Of a stretch of DNA of 64,000 nt, positions 61,577 to 64,000 are shown piece by piece. A model generated the notes under the pieces. The model made no database searches, had not been told where the DNA came from, and saw nothing but the letters and a program-made list of their open reading frames with translations. The stretch is taken from positions 1-64,000 of the forward strand of contig NZ_QPJS01000001.1 of NCBI RefSeq assembly GCF_003337435.1, in the 5' to 3' direction. Every line of letters begins with the position of its first letter. Position 1 is the first letter of the stretch. This DNA is from Schleiferia thermophila (GTDB lineage: Bacteria > Bacteroidota > Bacteroidia > Flavobacteriales > Schleiferiaceae). The translations under genes were made by a program, and so were the position numbers.

Positions 61577-64000
61577 ATGCGTCGTGCTTTTGTATTACTT
61601 ACTTGTTTTTGTTTTGTTGTTTTAAAAGGAGCTTCCCAATATTTTTCGGGGACGCTTGTCGATGCATCTACAGGCGAAAGGCTGCCATTTGGCCATATCA
61701 GTAGCAGCGATTTCAAAAGGGGGGTTACAAGCGATATTGAAGGTCGTTTTGCCTTCAAACTTCTTCCGCAAGATACAGTGTTGATTATATCGTATGCCGG
61801 GTATCAGCGTAAGGAAATTGACATCCGGCACTATACATGTTCATCCAATTGTGTTATTTCTCTTAAACCTACACCCCAAGTATTAGGTGAGGTGAATGTT
61901 TTTCCAGGTGAAAATCCTGCCCTTCGTATCATTCGACAAGCCTCTTCTCGCAGAAAAGAAAATGATCCGGAGAACCTTGAATCGTTTAGCTACAAGGCGT
62001 ACAACAAGTTCATAATGTCATTTGACACCAATGATCTAAAAACTATTACCGATTCACTTACACCTGATAAAATAGATTCATTTGCATTAAAAGCTATCGA
62101 ATTAGCCGGAAAACAGTACCTTTTTCTTTCGGAATCTGTATCCGAAAGACGCTATCTCAGGCCAAATAAAGTAAATGAAACAGTTATTGCTTCCAGGATT
62201 TCTGGCCTAAAAAACCCACTCTTTAGCATCTTAGCTACTCAACTGCAGAGCTTTACATTTTACAAGGATGAATTTGAGCTCTTTAACATCACACTGGACA
62301 ATCCCCTGTCGCCAAAAGCTGAAAGACAATACTTCTATTTAATTGAAGATACCTTGTACAACTTGCCCAATGCGGATACTACCTTCATTATTTCATTCAG
62401 ACCGCGTCCTAGTCACGAGCATAAAGGAATGAAAGGACTTCTCTACATTGCTACTCCCGATTATGCAATATCCAATGTAATAGCATCTCCGGGCAAGGAG
62501 CAAAATTTCAACGTATCCATACAGCAATTGTACGAAAAGATAGAGGGAAGATGGTTTCCTATGCAATTGAACAGCGATTTTAAAATTTTAAATGTGGCAG
62601 TCAATGGGTTGCATTTGTATGGTCGAATGCGCTCCTATCACAGCTACGTGAATCTCTCCCCAGGGCTCAAGTTTAAAGATTTCAGAAGCATCGATATCCG
62701 AATAAATCCGGATGCTGCTGAAAAGGATTCGGTATTTTGGAGTCAATTTCGCGTTCACCCACTCACAGAAATGGAACAACGCACATACGAAGTCATTGAT
62801 TCACTGGGAGATGCGCTGAACCTGGATAGAAGATTGCTCTGGCTAAAGGCTTTTACAGAGGGTAAGATAAGGGTAAAATTTATCGATCTTGAATTGGATA
62901 GGATACTCAGCTTCAATCTTTTTGAAGGATTAAGAACAGGAATCGGTCTATCGACCAACGAACGCTTTCATCCGCGATTTACAGCCGGAGGTTTTGCCGG
63001 CTATGGATGGGGGGATCGCATTTGGAAATTTGGCTACAAAGCATCATATCAGCTATATCAGCCTTACAATGTGGTAATCGGTGCAGGATATTCATATGAT
63101 ATGATGGAAGCCGGCCAGCCATTTTTTGCCTTTTCTACCCGTAGAAATGTGTTGGAGTCAGCTGCCAGAAAATTTTATGCGACCGGCTGGGATTATGTTT
63201 CATCAGCCTTTGGCTATGCAGCATGGGAGTGGACGCCGAGATTTAAAAATCAAATACGGTACGTTAGAGAATTTAGAAAGCATGGTCAGGACTACTACTT
63301 TTACTATCCCGAAAAGGACATTGCACAATTTACCAACGGTCTTGCTATACATTTTCTGGAATCTTCTATGGAGTTTGCTCCAAACGATGTAGTTACCGAA
63401 ACCTTTCTTGGGCGACAAACCATACGATTCACCTATCCACGCTACTACTTTACCTGGATGCAATCGATAACTTCTATCCCTGGAGAGCTTCAGTTTGCAA
63501 AGTTGGATTTCAAAATATTGCATCGCTGGGGAAGAATGCGAACGGGATATCTGTATGCCGAAGTGTCGGGCGGTCATGTATCGGGCGGGGCGCCTTACGG
63601 ATACCTCTACACCGGGCGAGCTAATCTCTACAATGGTGAAAGCGACAGATTCAGGCGATTTTCACTTGCCGACCGTAGCAGTTTTGAAACCATGCTGTTT
63701 AATGAGTATCTGATGGACACATACCTTCAGACTTTTCTGAGGTATGATACCCGGAATATGCTCTTCGGAAGAAAACCCAATCGGCCGCATCTTGAAGTTG
63801 TGTATAGAGTTTTGTATGGATTGCAATCTCAGGCAGATGTGCACTTCCTGGTAAACACTTCAGCTCCCAGGGGGATATTTCAGGAGGTGGGATTGGAGCT
63901 CAACCGTGTACTGTCCAATCTGGGTGTGGGGATGTATTACAGAATTTCCCCGGTCAACACCACGATGCCAGGAATGTCTGCCTTCTTACTGAAGTTAACC
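61577..64000 (+). CDS. DUF5686/carboxypeptidase-regulatory-like outer-membrane protein (C-terminal end outside the window)
   Basis: An open frame of 808 codons starts at ATG 61577, 1 base after the response regulator stop, and is still open at the window end. The N-terminus is a signal peptide (FVLLTCFCFVVLKGASQ) followed by a CarboxypepD_reg-like domain (FSGTLVDASTGERLPFGHI ... YAGYQRKEIDI), then a DUF5686-type region (ALRIIRQASSRRKENDPENLESFSYKAYNKF) and a predicted outer-membrane barrel. Such proteins are common in Bacteroidota surface functions but their role is unknown. Its nearness to the receiver gene may indicate an operon. Confidence 0.8.
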   Translation, partial: MRRAFVLLTCFCFVVLKGASQYFSGTLVDASTGERLPFGHISSSDFKRGVTSDIEGRFAFKLLPQDTVLIISYAGYQRKEIDIRHYTCSSNCVISLKPTPQVLGEVNVFPGENPALRIIRQASSRRKENDPENLESFSYKAYNKFIMSFDTNDLKTITDSLTPDKIDSFALKAIELAGKQYLFLSESVSERRYLRPNKVNETVIASRISGLKNPLFSILATQLQSFTFYKDEFELFNITLDNPLSPKAERQYFYLIEDTLYNLPNADTTFIISFRPRPSHEHKGMKGLLYIATPDYAISNVIASPGKEQNFNVSIQQLYEKIEGRWFPMQLNSDFKILNVAVNGLHLYGRMRSYHSYVNLSPGLKFKDFRSIDIRINPDAAEKDSVFWSQFRVHPLTEMEQRTYEVIDSLGDALNLDRRLLWLKAFTEGKIRVKFIDLELDRILSFNLFEGLRTGIGLSTNERFHPRFTAGGFAGYGWGDRIWKFGYKASYQLYQPYNVVIGAGYSYDMMEAGQPFFAFSTRRNVLESAARKFYATGWDYVSSAFGYAAWEWTPRFKNQIRYVREFRKHGQDYYFYYPEKDIAQFTNGLAIHFLESSMEFAPNDVVTETFLGRQTIRFTYPRYYFTWMQSITSIPGELQFAKLDFKILHRWGRMRTGYLYAEVSGGHVSGGAPYGYLYTGRANLYNGESDRFRRFSLADRSSFETMLFNEYLMDTYLQTFLRYDTRNMLFGRKPNRPHLEVVYRVLYGLQSQADVHFLVNTSAPRGIFQEVGLELNRVLSNLGVGMYYRISPVNTTMPGMSAFLLKLT

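Overview
The window is about 64 kb of a Bacteroidota chromosome, probably a Saprospirales/Chitinophagales/Sphingobacteriales-like lineage. Support comes from secreted proteins with type IX secretion (T9SS) C-terminal sorting domains, a TonB-dependent receptor with a carboxypeptidase-regulatory N-terminal domain, DUF6089 and DUF5686 family proteins, an FtsZ ending in the Bacteroidota-type NSFLHDNVD tail, and promoter-like TAnnTTTG -7 elements in place of classical -10 boxes. Shine-Dalgarno sequences are mostly weak and several genes start at TTG or GTG.

Layout. 1-590: decayed HTH gene and a short tandem repeat. 591-5327: a T9SS-secreted repeat protein, then a polysaccharide flippase and a family 2 glycosyltransferase. 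5328-7101: a gene-poor, decayed stretch with two coupled zinc-ribbon micro-ORFs. 7102-12921: shikimate kinase, a small lipoprotein, and a TonB receptor/secreted esterase-like pair. 13021-14717: a one-TM small protein and NADP-glutamate dehydrogenase. 15178-30727: an intact division and cell wall (dcw) operon, mraZ-rsmH-ftsL-ftsI-murE-mraY-murD-ftsW-murG-murC-ftsQ-ftsA-ftsZ, with MraZ-box-like repeats upstream and a terminator downstream. 30765-38905: hemA, an alpha/beta hydrolase-engB-GH16-like cluster, a ligase-associated exonuclease, purQ-cysC, a CoA-transferase beta subunit and a polytopic membrane protein. 39069-46936: an envelope-biogenesis cluster (nadK, DUF6089, uppS, bamA, two ompH/skp genes, DUF493, LD-carboxypeptidase, yraN). 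47076-49492: thioredoxin and GTP-dependent PEP carboxykinase. 49546-50520: a GC-rich non-coding stretch with strong secondary structure. 50565-64000: ferredoxin, acyltransferase, recG, a secreted M43 metalloprotease, cinA, a DUF3365/rhodanese lipoprotein pair, DUF486, a TPMT-family methyltransferase, a CXXCH protein with sorting domain, lpxK, a receiver-only response regulator, and a DUF5686 outer-membrane protein cut by the window end.

Most of the window is core chromosome: peptidoglycan precursor synthesis and septation (dcw), undecaprenyl carrier synthesis (uppS), outer-membrane assembly (bamA and Skp-like chaperones) and lipid A synthesis (lpxK) together form the cell envelope programme. 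I see no phage, IS, CRISPR or convincing novel defence system. The leads most worth checking are the folded GC-rich intergenic element at 49565-49694 (probably a dispersed repeat), the inverted repeat that straddles the promoter and start codon of the flippase gene, the coupled zinc-ribbon micro-ORFs in a decayed locus, and a secreted esterase-like protein lacking the serine nucleophile.
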